Shown: in pieces, positions 33,778 to 42,176 of the stretch
How the letters are laid out: every line of letters starts with the position of its first letter
Position numbering within the stretch: the stretch's first letter is position 1
Assembly: GCA_905202595.1 (NCBI GenBank)
Contig: CAJKSP010000019.1
Span: 1 to 44,883, forward strand
Source of the DNA: an uncultured Sutterella sp.
Lineage (GTDB): Bacteria; Pseudomonadota; Gammaproteobacteria; Burkholderiales; Burkholderiaceae_F
Reading direction: 5' to 3'
Length of the DNA stretch: 44,883 nt
Made by a program: the position numbers and the translations under genes
The notes under the pieces: generated by a model
What the model was told of the DNA's origin: nothing
Databases searched by the model: none
What the model saw: only the letters and a program-made list of their open reading frames with translations

Positions 33778-34367
33778 AGCTGAGTGAGCTGCCGCAGCCT
33801 GCGGCCGGCCTCAAGGTCATCAAGGCCGACGAGCTCTCGGCGCTCTGCAGCGCGAGCGAGATCATCAGCGCGGCCGAGCGCCGCGCCGAAGAGATCCGCA
33901 CGAAGGCAGAGACCGACTACAAGCGCCGCTATGAAGAAGGCTATGCCGACGGCGTTGAAGCCGGACGTCTTGAACACGCCGAAAAGATGATGGAGACGGT
34001 GCTCGCCTCCGTTGAATTCATTGAGGGCATCGAAGATACGGTCGTCAATGTGGTCATGCAGGCCGTGCGCAAGATTGTCGGCGACCTCGACGAAGAGACT
34101 CGGATTCGCCAGATCGTTTCGGCGGCGCTTGCGCACGTTCGCGGCGAGCAGCGCGTCACCGTGCGCGTCTCGCCTCGCGACGAGCCCGCGGTTTCCAAGG
34201 CGCTTGCCGCCATGACCGCCGGCGCCTACCTTACCGTTGTGGCGGATCCGCGCCTCAAGCGAGACAGCTGCATTCTGGAAAGCGACCTCGGCGTCATCGA
34301 CGCATCGCTCGAAACGCAGCTCAAGGCGCTCGAAAACGCCTTCCGCGCCAAGATTCGTCCCCAATAG
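33756..34367 (+). CDS. sctL: T3SS ATPase stator SctL
   Basis: A 203-residue FliH/YscL-type protein that links and restrains the ATPase SctN. It has an N-terminal segment (LSELPQPAAGLKVIKADELSAL, similar to the YscL start), a charged coiled-coil region (about 40-85, with RRYEEGYADGVEAGR) and a C-terminal domain (VVNVVMQAVRKIVGDL, VRVSPRDEP) that binds the ATPase. The start overlaps the sctK end, indicating coupled translation. Confidence 0.92.
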   Translation: MGDVFRLKLSELPQPAAGLKVIKADELSALCSASEIISAAERRAEEIRTKAETDYKRRYEEGYADGVEAGRLEHAEKMMETVLASVEFIEGIEDTVVNVVMQAVRKIVGDLDEETRIRQIVSAALAHVRGEQRVTVRVSPRDEPAVSKALAAMTAGAYLTVVADPRLKRDSCILESDLGVIDASLETQLKALENAFRAKIRPQ

Positions 34368-34385
34368 CCAAGCGAGCGCAGAGCC

Positions 34386-35702
34386 ATGGCCTTCGAATAC
34401 ATGCAGCAGCTCCTAGAGGATGCCGTCCAGAGCGCCACGACCGTTGACGTGCGAGGGCGCGTCGAGCAGGTGGTGGGCACCATCATCCGTGCGGTTGTTC
34501 CGGGCGTGAAGGTGGGCGAGCTCTGCATTCTCAAGAATCCCTGGGAAGACTTCGAGCTCAAGGCCGAAGTCGTGGGCTTCATCAAGAACGTGGCGCTGCT
34601 GTCGCCGCTCGGCAGCTGCCAGGGCGTCTCGCCCGCGACGGAAGTAATTCCGACCGGCGAGATTCTCTCGATTCCCGTGGGTCCCGAGCTCCTCGGCCGC
34701 GTGCTCGACGGCCTCGGACAGCCTTTGGACGGCGGCGCGCCGCTGCGCTGCCGCATCCACTATCCAATCTACGCGCCCGCACCCAATCCGATGACGCGCC
34801 GCATCATCTCCAAGCCCCTGACGCTCGGGCTCCGGTGCATCGACGGGCCGCTCACCTGCGGCGAAGGCCAGCGCATGGGCATCTTTGCGGCCGCCGGCGG
34901 CGGCAAGTCGACGCTCCTCTCAAGCATCATCAAGGGCTGCGCGGCCGACGTCTGCGTTCTTGCGCTCATCGGCGAGCGCGGCCGCGAAGTGCGCGAATTC
35001 ATTGAAAAGGACATCGGCCCCGAGGGCAGAAAGAAGTCGGTGCTCGTCGTCTCGACGTCCGACCGCTCGTCCATGGAGCGACTCAAGGCCGCTTATACGG
35101 CGACGGCGATTTCGGAATACTTCCGCGATCAGGGCAAAAGCGTTCTCCTCCTCATGGATTCCGTGACGCGCTTTGCGCGAGCGCAGCGCGAAATCGGGCT
35201 TGCCGCCGGCGAGCCGCCGACCCGCCGCGGCTTTCCGCCCTCGGTCTTCTCGGAGCTTCCGAAGCTGATGGAGCGCGCGGGCAACAACGACAAGGGCTCC
35301 ATTACGGCGCTCTACACGGTGCTCGTCGAAGGCGATGACATGACGGAGCCGGTGGCGGACGAAACGCGCTCCATTCTCGACGGCCACATCATTCTCTCGC
35401 GCAAGCTCGCCGCGAAGAGCCACTATCCGGCGGTCGACGTGCAGCAGAGCGTTTCGCGCGTCATGAACAGCATCGTCACGAAGGAGCACAAGCAGACCGC
35501 ACAGCGCCTTCGGCAGATCCTCTCGAAATACGCTGAAGTGGAGCTTCTGGTCCAAATCGGCGAATACAAGCGCGGCGCAGACAAGGCGGCCGACGACGCG
35601 CTCGATCACATCGATCGCGTGAATGCCTTCCTCAAGCAGGGGCTCGGCGAAAAGAGCACGTTTGAGGAGACGCTTGCCGGCATGAAGGCCGCGGTCGCCT
35701 GA
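34386..35702 (+). CDS. sctN: T3SS ATPase SctN
   Basis: A 438-residue F1-type ATPase that unfolds substrates and detaches chaperones. Walker A is GIFAAAGGGKST at residues 165-176, Walker B is LLLMDSVTRFARAQRE at about 255, and the DELSEY-region and arginine finger context (GSITALYTVLVEGDD, DGHIILSRKLA) are intact. It is the first gene of the block that corresponds to the Yersinia yscN-U operon. Confidence 0.97.
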   Translation: MAFEYMQQLLEDAVQSATTVDVRGRVEQVVGTIIRAVVPGVKVGELCILKNPWEDFELKAEVVGFIKNVALLSPLGSCQGVSPATEVIPTGEILSIPVGPELLGRVLDGLGQPLDGGAPLRCRIHYPIYAPAPNPMTRRIISKPLTLGLRCIDGPLTCGEGQRMGIFAAAGGGKSTLLSSIIKGCAADVCVLALIGERGREVREFIEKDIGPEGRKKSVLVVSTSDRSSMERLKAAYTATAISEYFRDQGKSVLLLMDSVTRFARAQREIGLAAGEPPTRRGFPPSVFSELPKLMERAGNNDKGSITALYTVLVEGDDMTEPVADETRSILDGHIILSRKLAAKSHYPAVDVQQSVSRVMNSIVTKEHKQTAQRLRQILSKYAEVELLVQIGEYKRGADKAADDALDHIDRVNAFLKQGLGEKSTFEETLAGMKAAVA

Positions 35703-35718
35703 CGGCCGAGAGGGTCCC

Positions 35719-36207
35719 ATGCCTGACGCCTATCCGCTTGAAGCGCTTCTGCGCGTTCGCCGTCTGCGAGAAAGCGATGCTGAACGCGCGGTGTCGGCGG
35801 CGCAGTCTGCTCTGCGGGCGGCTCGCGAGGCGCTCGAAGCCAAAAAGGCCGCTTTTGAACAATGGCTCCGCTGGCGCGCCGAGGAAGTGGACCGCCGCTA
35901 TGCCGCCTTTCTCGGCAAGAAGACGGCCATCGCCGGCGTCCTTGACTTCAATGGCGGGATCGCCGCGCTCTATGCCGAAGAAGTGGTGAAAAAAGCTGAA
36001 GTGGCTAGCGCTGAAAAGGATGTGACCGAGTGCGAGGCACGGCTGGAAGCGGCTCGCGCGGCCGCCAAGCGTGCGCGCAAAAATACTGCGAAAATTGAAA
36101 TTCACAAGTCGGTCTGGATGGAAGACGAGAAAAAGGAGCGCGAGCGCGCCGAAGACAAGGAATTCGAAGAGTTCAAAGGCGCCTCGCCAGCTGACGCCGA
36201 CTCGTGA
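35719..36207 (+). CDS. sctO: T3SS stalk protein SctO
   Basis: A 162-residue, highly charged coiled-coil protein (YscO is 154) between sctN and sctP. SctO, like the gamma subunit of F1 or FliJ, sits in the ATPase ring and links it to SctV. The N-terminal PLEALLRVRRLRESDAERAV and nearly continuous heptads fit the family. It begins 16 bases after sctN. Confidence 0.88.
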   Translation: MPDAYPLEALLRVRRLRESDAERAVSAAQSALRAAREALEAKKAAFEQWLRWRAEEVDRRYAAFLGKKTAIAGVLDFNGGIAALYAEEVVKKAEVASAEKDVTECEARLEAARAAAKRARKNTAKIEIHKSVWMEDEKKERERAEDKEFEEFKGASPADADS

Positions 36208-36258
36208 TCGCAAAAAGCTGAGCGTTCTTGAACAGCCTTCAGAAGGAGAAGCCGAGGC

Positions 36259-37299
36259 ATGTCCAACATCGAAAGCACGAAAAGCGCCGCGTCTCTGGAT
36301 GCGGCAGCGGCTGCTGCATCGAGCGCGCCAAGCGCTGCGCCTCGGAATCTTCCGGAAAGCGATGCGGTTGTCCGCTTTCAGAATGAGTTGGCGCGCTGCA
36401 CTTCCAACAATCCGCCGGCCTCGTCAAAGGACGAATCCTTCGCCGATCTTTTTCGCTTTGAAAAGCAGACCGGTTCGCAAAGCGCCGCAGTCCCCGACGA
36501 CATGCCGCCGCTTCAGCGCTTTGACGGCGGGAAAGCTGAGGCTTTGGCGCCGGGGCGGAATGTGCCGAGCCAAGAGAACGGCGCTGGGACCGTGCCCATG
36601 ACTAGCGAAGATCTGGCGCATCTGCAGGAGCTGATGCAAAAGCAGGGAAGCGCCAGCGGTGCGGCTGCGCCCGAAGAGCGCCCTGCGGGCCAAGCAGACG
36701 GCAAGGGCTTCATGCCGATGACAAGCGAAGATCTCGCGCGTCTTCAGGAGCTCGCGCAGAAGCGGGAGACCGCCGCCCGGGACGTTCTGACGCCAGGGCA
36801 GAGCGCGCAGCATTCGGCAGATGACGCCAGGCTCGCGCCGCTCTCGAGCGAAGAGCTTGCTCGGATTGCGGCGCTTGCGAGCGGCGAAGCCGCGCCCGCG
36901 AGAGCCGGCGACGCGGCGGGAATCTTCCCGTCTTCGTCTGTTCCGCCGGCCGCATCCGGCGGTGCAGCGTCAAACGAGGCGCTCCAAGCGCTTGTGAGCC
37001 GAATTCTTGTCTCAAGTCCGGATGCGGGACCTGCCGCGGTGCGTCTGACGCTTGCTGGACAGCTGCTTGGCGGCACTGAAGTCACTCTTATGCGCGGCGC
37101 CGACGGCGCGCTCGCGGTGAAGCTTGCGGCAGGGGACCCGGCGGCCTTTCAGACGCTTGTCGCTGGCCGGGACGATTTGGCGCGTCTGCTGAGCGCCGGC
37201 GAGCGAATGCCGGTAAGCATTCAAATCGAGTCCGAGCAGGACGCTCAGGACGATGAACATGACCGGAGGAGCCGGCATGAAGACGCATCACGGGAATAA
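36259..37299 (+). CDS. sctP: T3SS needle-length regulator SctP with internal repeats
   Basis: A 346-residue secreted ruler that measures needle length and switches export specificity. The N-terminal half is disordered and Ala/Pro-rich; three related 15-16-residue units (PMTSEDLARLQEL type) begin at residues 113, 153 and 194. The C-terminal T3S4 domain (VRLTLAGQLLGGTEVTLMRG) is where switching occurs. AAGGAG lies upstream of the ATG. Position between sctO and sctQ is standard. Confidence 0.88.
   Translation: MSNIESTKSAASLDAAAAAASSAPSAAPRNLPESDAVVRFQNELARCTSNNPPASSKDESFADLFRFEKQTGSQSAAVPDDMPPLQRFDGGKAEALAPGRNVPSQENGAGTVPMTSEDLAHLQELMQKQGSASGAAAPEERPAGQADGKGFMPMTSEDLARLQELAQKRETAARDVLTPGQSAQHSADDARLAPLSSEELARIAALASGEAAPARAGDAAGIFPSSSVPPAASGGAASNEALQALVSRILVSSPDAGPAAVRLTLAGQLLGGTEVTLMRGADGALAVKLAAGDPAAFQTLVAGRDDLARLLSAGERMPVSIQIESEQDAQDDEHDRRSRHEDASRE
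36595..36882 (+). repeat. Three imperfect repeats in the sctP ruler region
   Basis: Units starting at 36595, 36715 and 36838 encode PMTSEDLAHLQELMQK, PMTSEDLARLQELAQK and PLSSEELARIAALAS. The period is 40-41 residues. The first two are very similar and the third is diverged. Confidence 0.8.
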
Positions 37300-37308
37300 G
37301 AGCCTCAA

Positions 37309-38403
37309 ATGAGTGAAACTGTTTGGGAACCGCTTCGGCTGCCGCAGGCAGGCGAAGACGCTGTTCTTCTCTACAACCTTCTGAGCGTGCGAGGCCTCGC
37401 CATGGAGCTGCCGCTCGCGGCCGGACGGCTGCAGGCAGCGCTCGGGTATCCGCCGTCGCTCGCTGCAGCGGAGCCGGAAGACTTCTGCACGGCCGTCGTC
37501 AGAATCGAAGTGGACGGCGCTCCGTGGACTGTGCGCCTGGATGACCGCGGCGCATCGCTGCTGCTTGCGCATCCGCTTTTCGACGATCCGGCGCTCGCTG
37601 AGATCACGCTTGATGCGCTTCCGGAAGAACTTGCGAGCGCAGTGGCCTGCGCGCTTCTCGAGCCGGCGGCCGAAGCGCTTTCCGCCAAGCTCGGCGCCGA
37701 AGTGAAAGTGCTCGGCTTTGCCCGTCGTCCTGCGGGCGCGAAGCTCCGTCCGGCGGCGCTGGCTCTTTCGCTCAAGCCCGAAGGCATTCCGAGGCTTGGC
37801 GGCGGTGCATTCTCCGCTTCGCTTTCAGCGCCTTCGGAGGCGCTGAAGCGCCTGGCTGCCAAAATCAATGCGCTGCCTTGCGCGCTGAGCGGCGCATTCG
37901 CGGCCGCTGTGCAAGCCATTCCGCTCGACATCAGGCTTGTTGCCGGACGCATGCGCCTCGCGCCTGAGGCGCTCGACGGCCTTCAGCCGGGCGATGTGCT
38001 TCTGCCTGAAGACTGGCTGCCGAAGCGCGGCGCGCTTGCGGCTGCGCTCGCATCGGCCGAGCGTACAATGGCGGTCGCTGCCTGCACATGGGACAAGGAA
38101 AAGCAGGAGGCGGCGCTCGCTGAAGCGTGGCGCCTTCCCGAGGACAACAACATGCAGACGGATGAATTGGAAGTGGAGCTCTCCTTCGAGCTCGAGCGTC
38201 GGCGCATCACGATCGCCGAGCTGAAAAGCTTGGAGCCCGGCTATGTCTTCCGGCTCGCAGCCGACCCGGCTTCGCCCGTGACGGTTCTTGCGAACGGCAA
38301 GCCGATTGCAAGGGGCCGGCTCATTGATGTGAACGGCGTGATCGGCGTCGAGCTGCAGACGGCGGCCGGCCAATCGGAGCGCGGCGCATCAGATGACGAT
38401 TGA
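37309..38403 (+). CDS. sctQ: T3SS sorting-platform (C-ring) protein SctQ
   Basis: A 364-residue YscQ/FliN-type protein forming the cytoplasmic pods of the sorting platform. The C-terminal 85 residues are a SpoA domain (VELSFELERRRITIAELKSL, then VTVLANGKPIARGRLIDVNG); another SpoA-like part precedes it (about 195-270). The ATG at 37309 follows AAGAG. An internal in-frame ATG at 38152 could give the separate C-terminal product. It overlaps sctR by 11 bases. Confidence 0.92.
   Translation: MSETVWEPLRLPQAGEDAVLLYNLLSVRGLAMELPLAAGRLQAALGYPPSLAAAEPEDFCTAVVRIEVDGAPWTVRLDDRGASLLLAHPLFDDPALAEITLDALPEELASAVACALLEPAAEALSAKLGAEVKVLGFARRPAGAKLRPAALALSLKPEGIPRLGGGAFSASLSAPSEALKRLAAKINALPCALSGAFAAAVQAIPLDIRLVAGRMRLAPEALDGLQPGDVLLPEDWLPKRGALAAALASAERTMAVAACTWDKEKQEAALAEAWRLPEDNNMQTDELEVELSFELERRRITIAELKSLEPGYVFRLAADPASPVTVLANGKPIARGRLIDVNGVIGVELQTAAGQSERGASDDD
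38152..38403 (+). other. Probable internal translation start producing SctQ-C
   Basis: An in-frame ATG (M282) at 38152 is preceded by AGGA at 38141-38144 with suitable spacing. Starting there gives an 83-residue SpoA domain, close to the 88-residue YscQ-C made the same way in Yersinia, where both products are needed for secretion. Confidence 0.5.
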
Positions 38404-39043
38404 TCCGATTTGGCTCATCTTTGTCGGCGCGGGACTCGGTCTCCTGCCGCTGCTGCTGATGATGACGACCTCCTACGTGAAGATCGTCGTCGTGCTCATG
38501 CTCGTGCGCAACGCGCTCGGCGTGCAGCAGATCCCGCCGCAGATGGTGATCAACGGGCTTGCCATGATCCTGACGGTCTTCATCATGGCGCCCGTGGCCT
38601 CCGACACCATGACGCTTCTTGAAAAGGAGACGTCCGTTCAGGCTGAGCTCACCCCTGCGTCGGCCATTGAGATCGCCGATCGAGTTTCGCCGCCGCTCAG
38701 GCGCTTTCTGGAGCAGAACACCGACGAGCGCGTCTCGAACATGTTCGTGACGACCGCCAAGCGGATCTGGCCCGAGCGCATGCATGCCGAGATCTCGAAG
38801 GACAACTGGGCCGTGCTCATTCCGTCCTTCACCATCACCGAGCTCACCAAGGCGTTTCAGATTGGCTTCGTGCTCTATCTCGCCTTCATTGCGATCGACC
38901 TCATCATTTCCAACATTCTGCTTGCGATGGGCATGATGATGGTGTCGCCGATGACGATCTCGCTCCCATTCAAGCTCCTGCTCTTCGTCACGCTTGACGG
39001 CTGGCTTAAGATTACGCAGGGGCTGCTCTTAAGCTACAAATGA
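38393..39043 (+). CDS. sctR: T3SS export apparatus protein SctR
   Basis: A 216-residue inner-membrane protein of the FliP/YscR family, part of the SctRST export pore. Family motifs LMMTTSYVKIVVVLMLVRNALG near the N-terminus and the C-terminal membrane pair (IDLIISNILLAMGMMMVSP) are clear. Its start overlaps sctQ. In Ysc systems sctS should follow at once, but here two signalling genes intervene. Confidence 0.96.
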   Translation: MTIDPIWLIFVGAGLGLLPLLLMMTTSYVKIVVVLMLVRNALGVQQIPPQMVINGLAMILTVFIMAPVASDTMTLLEKETSVQAELTPASAIEIADRVSPPLRRFLEQNTDERVSNMFVTTAKRIWPERMHAEISKDNWAVLIPSFTITELTKAFQIGFVLYLAFIAIDLIISNILLAMGMMMVSPMTISLPFKLLLFVTLDGWLKITQGLLLSYK

Positions 39044-39091
39044 CGGTCCCGCAGACTTCAGGGACGCGATTGGAAATCTAAGGACACACCC

Positions 39092-39439
39092 ATGGCGATG
39101 GAAATTACGGCCGAATCGATGGCAGGCGCAGACGTTCTCCGCCTCGCGGGGAGCATGGACGCTACGACCGTCGAGTCGTTCGACGCCGAATGGAGCAAGC
39201 GGCTTGATGCTGGCAGCTCGAAGATCATCGTCGAGCTTCGCGGCATCACCTACATCAGCTCCGCGGGACTTCGCGGCATTCTGATGCTCGCCAAGACCGC
39301 CAAGGCCAAAAAGGCGCGCGTGGCGTTCTGCGGCCTCGAAGGCATGGCGGCGGACATGTTCAAGCTCTCCGGATTCCTGTCGATCCTTTCGGTTTACCCG
39401 ACGGTCGAAGAAGCCGCTGCGGCGCTGTCTGCCGCCTGA
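39092..39439 (+). CDS. Anti-sigma factor antagonist, STAS domain (RsbV/BtrV-like)
   Basis: A 115-residue STAS protein of the SpoIIAA/RsbV family. The phosphorylation loop YISSAGLRGIL puts the acceptor serine at S56 or S57, after the strand IIVELRGITY. Unphosphorylated, such a protein binds the kinase and frees its partner; a SpoIIE phosphatase such as that at 15133-17112 reactivates it. It lies between sctR and the kinase gene, inside the T3SS operon, as in loci where partner switching controls type III secretion. Confidence 0.92.
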   Translation: MAMEITAESMAGADVLRLAGSMDATTVESFDAEWSKRLDAGSSKIIVELRGITYISSAGLRGILMLAKTAKAKKARVAFCGLEGMAADMFKLSGFLSILSVYPTVEEAAAALSAA

Positions 39440-39480
39440 CGGAGCGCCATCCGCAACATCCACAAGAGGAAGAGGACGAC

Positions 39481-39909
39481 ATGCCGACCCTGACCGTTCC
39501 AGCCCGCATAGAGAATCTCGGCGCCACGAAGGACTATCTGCAGAGCGCTGTTCCGCCGGCGTTTGCCGCGCAGACTTCCAACGTGCTTCTCGTCGCCGAA
39601 GAGCTCCTCGTGAACGTCTTCAGCTATGCGTATCCCGCCGGCAAGGAAGGACTTGCCGAGGTGTCGCTCGAACCCGAAAAAATCGACGGCGAAGAGAAGC
39701 TCGTCTTCACGGTGCGCGACTGGGGCAGTCCCTTCAATCCGTTTGAAGAAGCGCCGGCGCCGGATCTGACGGCTGACATCGACCACCGACCGCTCGGCGG
39801 TCTCGGCATCTACCTCATCAAGAAAGTCTCGGAAGCGCAGAGCTGGAAGCTCGAAGACGGCGCGAACTGCATCCGCATCGTCTTCGGCCGAGAGCCGCTT
39901 CCTCTTTGA
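39481..39909 (+). CDS. Anti-sigma factor serine kinase, HATPase domain (RsbW/BtrW-like)
   Basis: A 142-residue GHKL ATPase of the RsbW family that phosphorylates the STAS protein and sequesters a target. The N box is EELLVNVFSYAY (E41, N45), the G1 box VRDWGSPFNP (D80, G82) and the G2 box GGLGIYLIKK (G106-G109). It follows the STAS gene by 41 bases and sctS by 16 bases on the other side. The kinase target, normally a sigma factor or an anti-activator, is not encoded in this window. Confidence 0.92.
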   Translation: MPTLTVPARIENLGATKDYLQSAVPPAFAAQTSNVLLVAEELLVNVFSYAYPAGKEGLAEVSLEPEKIDGEEKLVFTVRDWGSPFNPFEEAPAPDLTADIDHRPLGGLGIYLIKKVSEAQSWKLEDGANCIRIVFGREPLPL

Positions 39910-39925
39910 TCCAGGGCGAATCGGC

Positions 39926-40186
39926 ATGAATACGGTCGCCATTGAATACGCAAGCCAGTGCCTCTATCTGGTGCTCATGATTTCGCTGCCGCCGATCATC
40001 ATCGCATCGGTGATCGGCATTGTGCTGAGCCTCATTCAAGCGGTGACGCAGCTCCAGGAGCAGACGCTCGTCTTCGGCGTGAAGCTCATCGCGGTCGTTG
40101 GCACGCTCTTTGTGCTTGGCGGCTGGATGTGCGCGCAGATTCTGCAGTTCGGCGGCGAGATCTTCGACCGCTTCTATCTGCTATAG
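39926..40186 (+). CDS. sctS: T3SS export apparatus protein SctS
   Basis: An 86-residue FliQ/YscS-type protein with two hydrophobic helices (about 12-34 and 50-72) joined by the conserved LIQAVTQLQEQTLVFGVKLI loop, part of the SctRST pore. It starts 16 bases after the kinase gene and ends 6 bases before sctT. Confidence 0.95.
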   Translation: MNTVAIEYASQCLYLVLMISLPPIIIASVIGIVLSLIQAVTQLQEQTLVFGVKLIAVVGTLFVLGGWMCAQILQFGGEIFDRFYLL

Positions 40187-40192
40187 ACGGGG

Positions 40193-41029
40193 ATGGAGGC
40201 GGCTCCGTTGCTTGACTATCTCCTGAGCTTCGGTCCGGAAGTCCACTTCGCCGCCTTCATCTTGGGGTCGGCGCGGCTGATGACGTTTGCGCTCGCAGCG
40301 CCAGCGCTCGGGAATGCCGCGCTCGAAATGACGGCGCGCTCGGCGCTTGTCCTCGCCCTCTATCTCGTCATTCATCCGGCAATGCTCGAAGCCGTCTCCG
40401 CTTCAGGCCTGCTGCCGCTCGATGCAGCCGGGTGGGTGCGATTTGCCGGCCTCTTGGCCAAAGAGATCTTCATCGGCTTTGCGCTCGGCTGGGTTTCCGG
40501 CCTGGTCTTTTGGGCGTTCGAAGGCGCGGGCATCTTCATCGACAATCAGCGCGGCGCGTCGACCGCCTCCGAGTCCAATCCCTTCACCGGCGCGCAGTCG
40601 ACGCCGACAGGGTCCTTTCTTTTCCAGAGCACGACCTACGCCTTCTTCGCCTCCGGCGCCTTCGTCGCCATGCTTGCCCTCATCTACAGCACGTATGAAT
40701 GGTGGCCTGCGGCGGAATTTCTGCCTGCGGCGCTCTTTCAGAAGGAAGGCGCCGCGCTCTTCTTCGGCGAGCGCGTTGCGGCGCTTGCGGCCGACATCAT
40801 CCTCATTTCAGCCCCGATCGTGCTCGCGTGCCTCTTTACCGATGCGGCGCTCGGACTCATCAACCGCTTCGCCTCGCAGCTCAACGTCTACGTGCTCGCC
40901 ATGCCGATCAAATGCGGCATTGCCTCCTTTCTGCTCCTCATCTACTTTGCGATGCTCATGACCGATGCGCCGCAGCGCTTCGCCGCCTTCGGCATCGACG
41001 TGTCGGCGCTCAAAACGCTGAGTCCCTGA
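40193..41029 (+). CDS. sctT: T3SS export apparatus protein SctT
   Basis: A 278-residue FliR/YscT-type inner-membrane protein with about six membrane segments. The conserved stretch IDNQRGASTASESNPFTGAQ in the middle is diagnostic of SctT. It completes the SctRST pore. The ATG at 40193 has only a short G-rich site upstream, but the gap to sctS is so small that coupling is likely. Confidence 0.95.
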   Translation: MEAAPLLDYLLSFGPEVHFAAFILGSARLMTFALAAPALGNAALEMTARSALVLALYLVIHPAMLEAVSASGLLPLDAAGWVRFAGLLAKEIFIGFALGWVSGLVFWAFEGAGIFIDNQRGASTASESNPFTGAQSTPTGSFLFQSTTYAFFASGAFVAMLALIYSTYEWWPAAEFLPAALFQKEGAALFFGERVAALAADIILISAPIVLACLFTDAALGLINRFASQLNVYVLAMPIKCGIASFLLLIYFAMLMTDAPQRFAAFGIDVSALKTLSP

Positions 41030-41035
41030 CGCATC

Positions 41036-42079
41036 ATGAGCGAAAAGACCGAACAGCCGACTGCGAAGCGGCTTCGAGACTCCCGTGAAAAGGGCGACAT
41101 TCCGAAGGGGCAGGACGTTGCGCCGGCCGCGGTCGTCCTCGCGCTGGCTGTCTACCTCATCGCCAATGCGCAAAGCATCTACGAGAAGCTTGCAGACATG
41201 GTGAAGACGACCTTCCGCGTGATCGACCTGCCGTTTGCCGACGCCATGTCCCAGGCGCTGCCGGCCGTGATCGACGGGGCGATCGACATCGTGCTGCCGC
41301 CGCTCGGCCTCATCATGGGGGCCGCGCTCGCTTCGCTTCTGGCAGAAACGGGATTTCTCTTTGCGCCGAAAGCGGCGATGCCCAAGCTCGAAAACCTCTC
41401 GCCGCTTCGCTGGTTCAAACGCGTCTTCTCGATGAAGAATCTCTTCGACTTTGTGAAGAACATTCTCAAAGTCGTGATCCTCAGCTGGATTGTCTGGATC
41501 GTCTTTGCCAAGCACCTGCCGGACCTCTTCCGCGTGCCGAGCGGCGGCCTCGGCGCGATGTGGATCGCGCTTGGCAGCGGCATGCGCGACTTTTTGCTCA
41601 TGACCTGCGGCGCCTTCAGCGCCATCGCTGCGATCGACTTTCTCTATGCTCGCTATAAATGGAAGCGAGAGCATATGATGAGCATTGATGAAGTCAAGCA
41701 GGAATTCAAGGAAAGCGAAGGCGATCCGCATATCAAGGGACAGCGCAAGCAGCTGCAGCGCGAGCTGATGAATCAGAACACGCTCAGCAACGTCAGAAAG
41801 GCTAAAGTTCTAGTGACGAATCCAACGCATTTCGCCGTAGCGCTCGACTACGATGCAGAAAAGACGCCGCTTCCGGTCATCGTCGCCAAAGGCGAAGGCG
41901 CGCTGGCGCAGCGCATGATCGAAGTGGCGAAGGAAGAGGGCATTCCCATCATGCGCAATGTGCCGCTGGCGAGAGCGCTTTTTCGCGACGGCGCGGAGAA
42001 TGCCTACATACCGAAGGATCTCATCGGCCCCGTAGCGGAAGTGCTCCGCTGGGTGCAGTCGCTTGAAGGCGAGCGCTGA
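41036..42079 (+). CDS. sctU: T3SS switch protein SctU
   Basis: A 347-residue FlhB/YscU-type protein: four membrane segments to about residue 205, then a cytoplasmic domain that cleaves itself at the NPTH site, here residues 262-265 (YscU has it at 263-266). N-terminal EKTEQPTAKRLRDSREKGD is the family hallmark. It switches export from needle parts to translocators with SctP. It closes the conserved export-gene block. Confidence 0.96.
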   Translation: MSEKTEQPTAKRLRDSREKGDIPKGQDVAPAAVVLALAVYLIANAQSIYEKLADMVKTTFRVIDLPFADAMSQALPAVIDGAIDIVLPPLGLIMGAALASLLAETGFLFAPKAAMPKLENLSPLRWFKRVFSMKNLFDFVKNILKVVILSWIVWIVFAKHLPDLFRVPSGGLGAMWIALGSGMRDFLLMTCGAFSAIAAIDFLYARYKWKREHMMSIDEVKQEFKESEGDPHIKGQRKQLQRELMNQNTLSNVRKAKVLVTNPTHFAVALDYDAEKTPLPVIVAKGEGALAQRMIEVAKEEGIPIMRNVPLARALFRDGAENAYIPKDLIGPVAEVLRWVQSLEGER

Positions 42080-42176
42080 TCGCTTGGGGCTTCCGCAGGC
42101 TCGAAGCGCATTTACTGCGGCCCGCCGCTTTGCGCGCGGCGCAGCCGCTTCGTACCAATACCGCAGGGAGGCGCCC

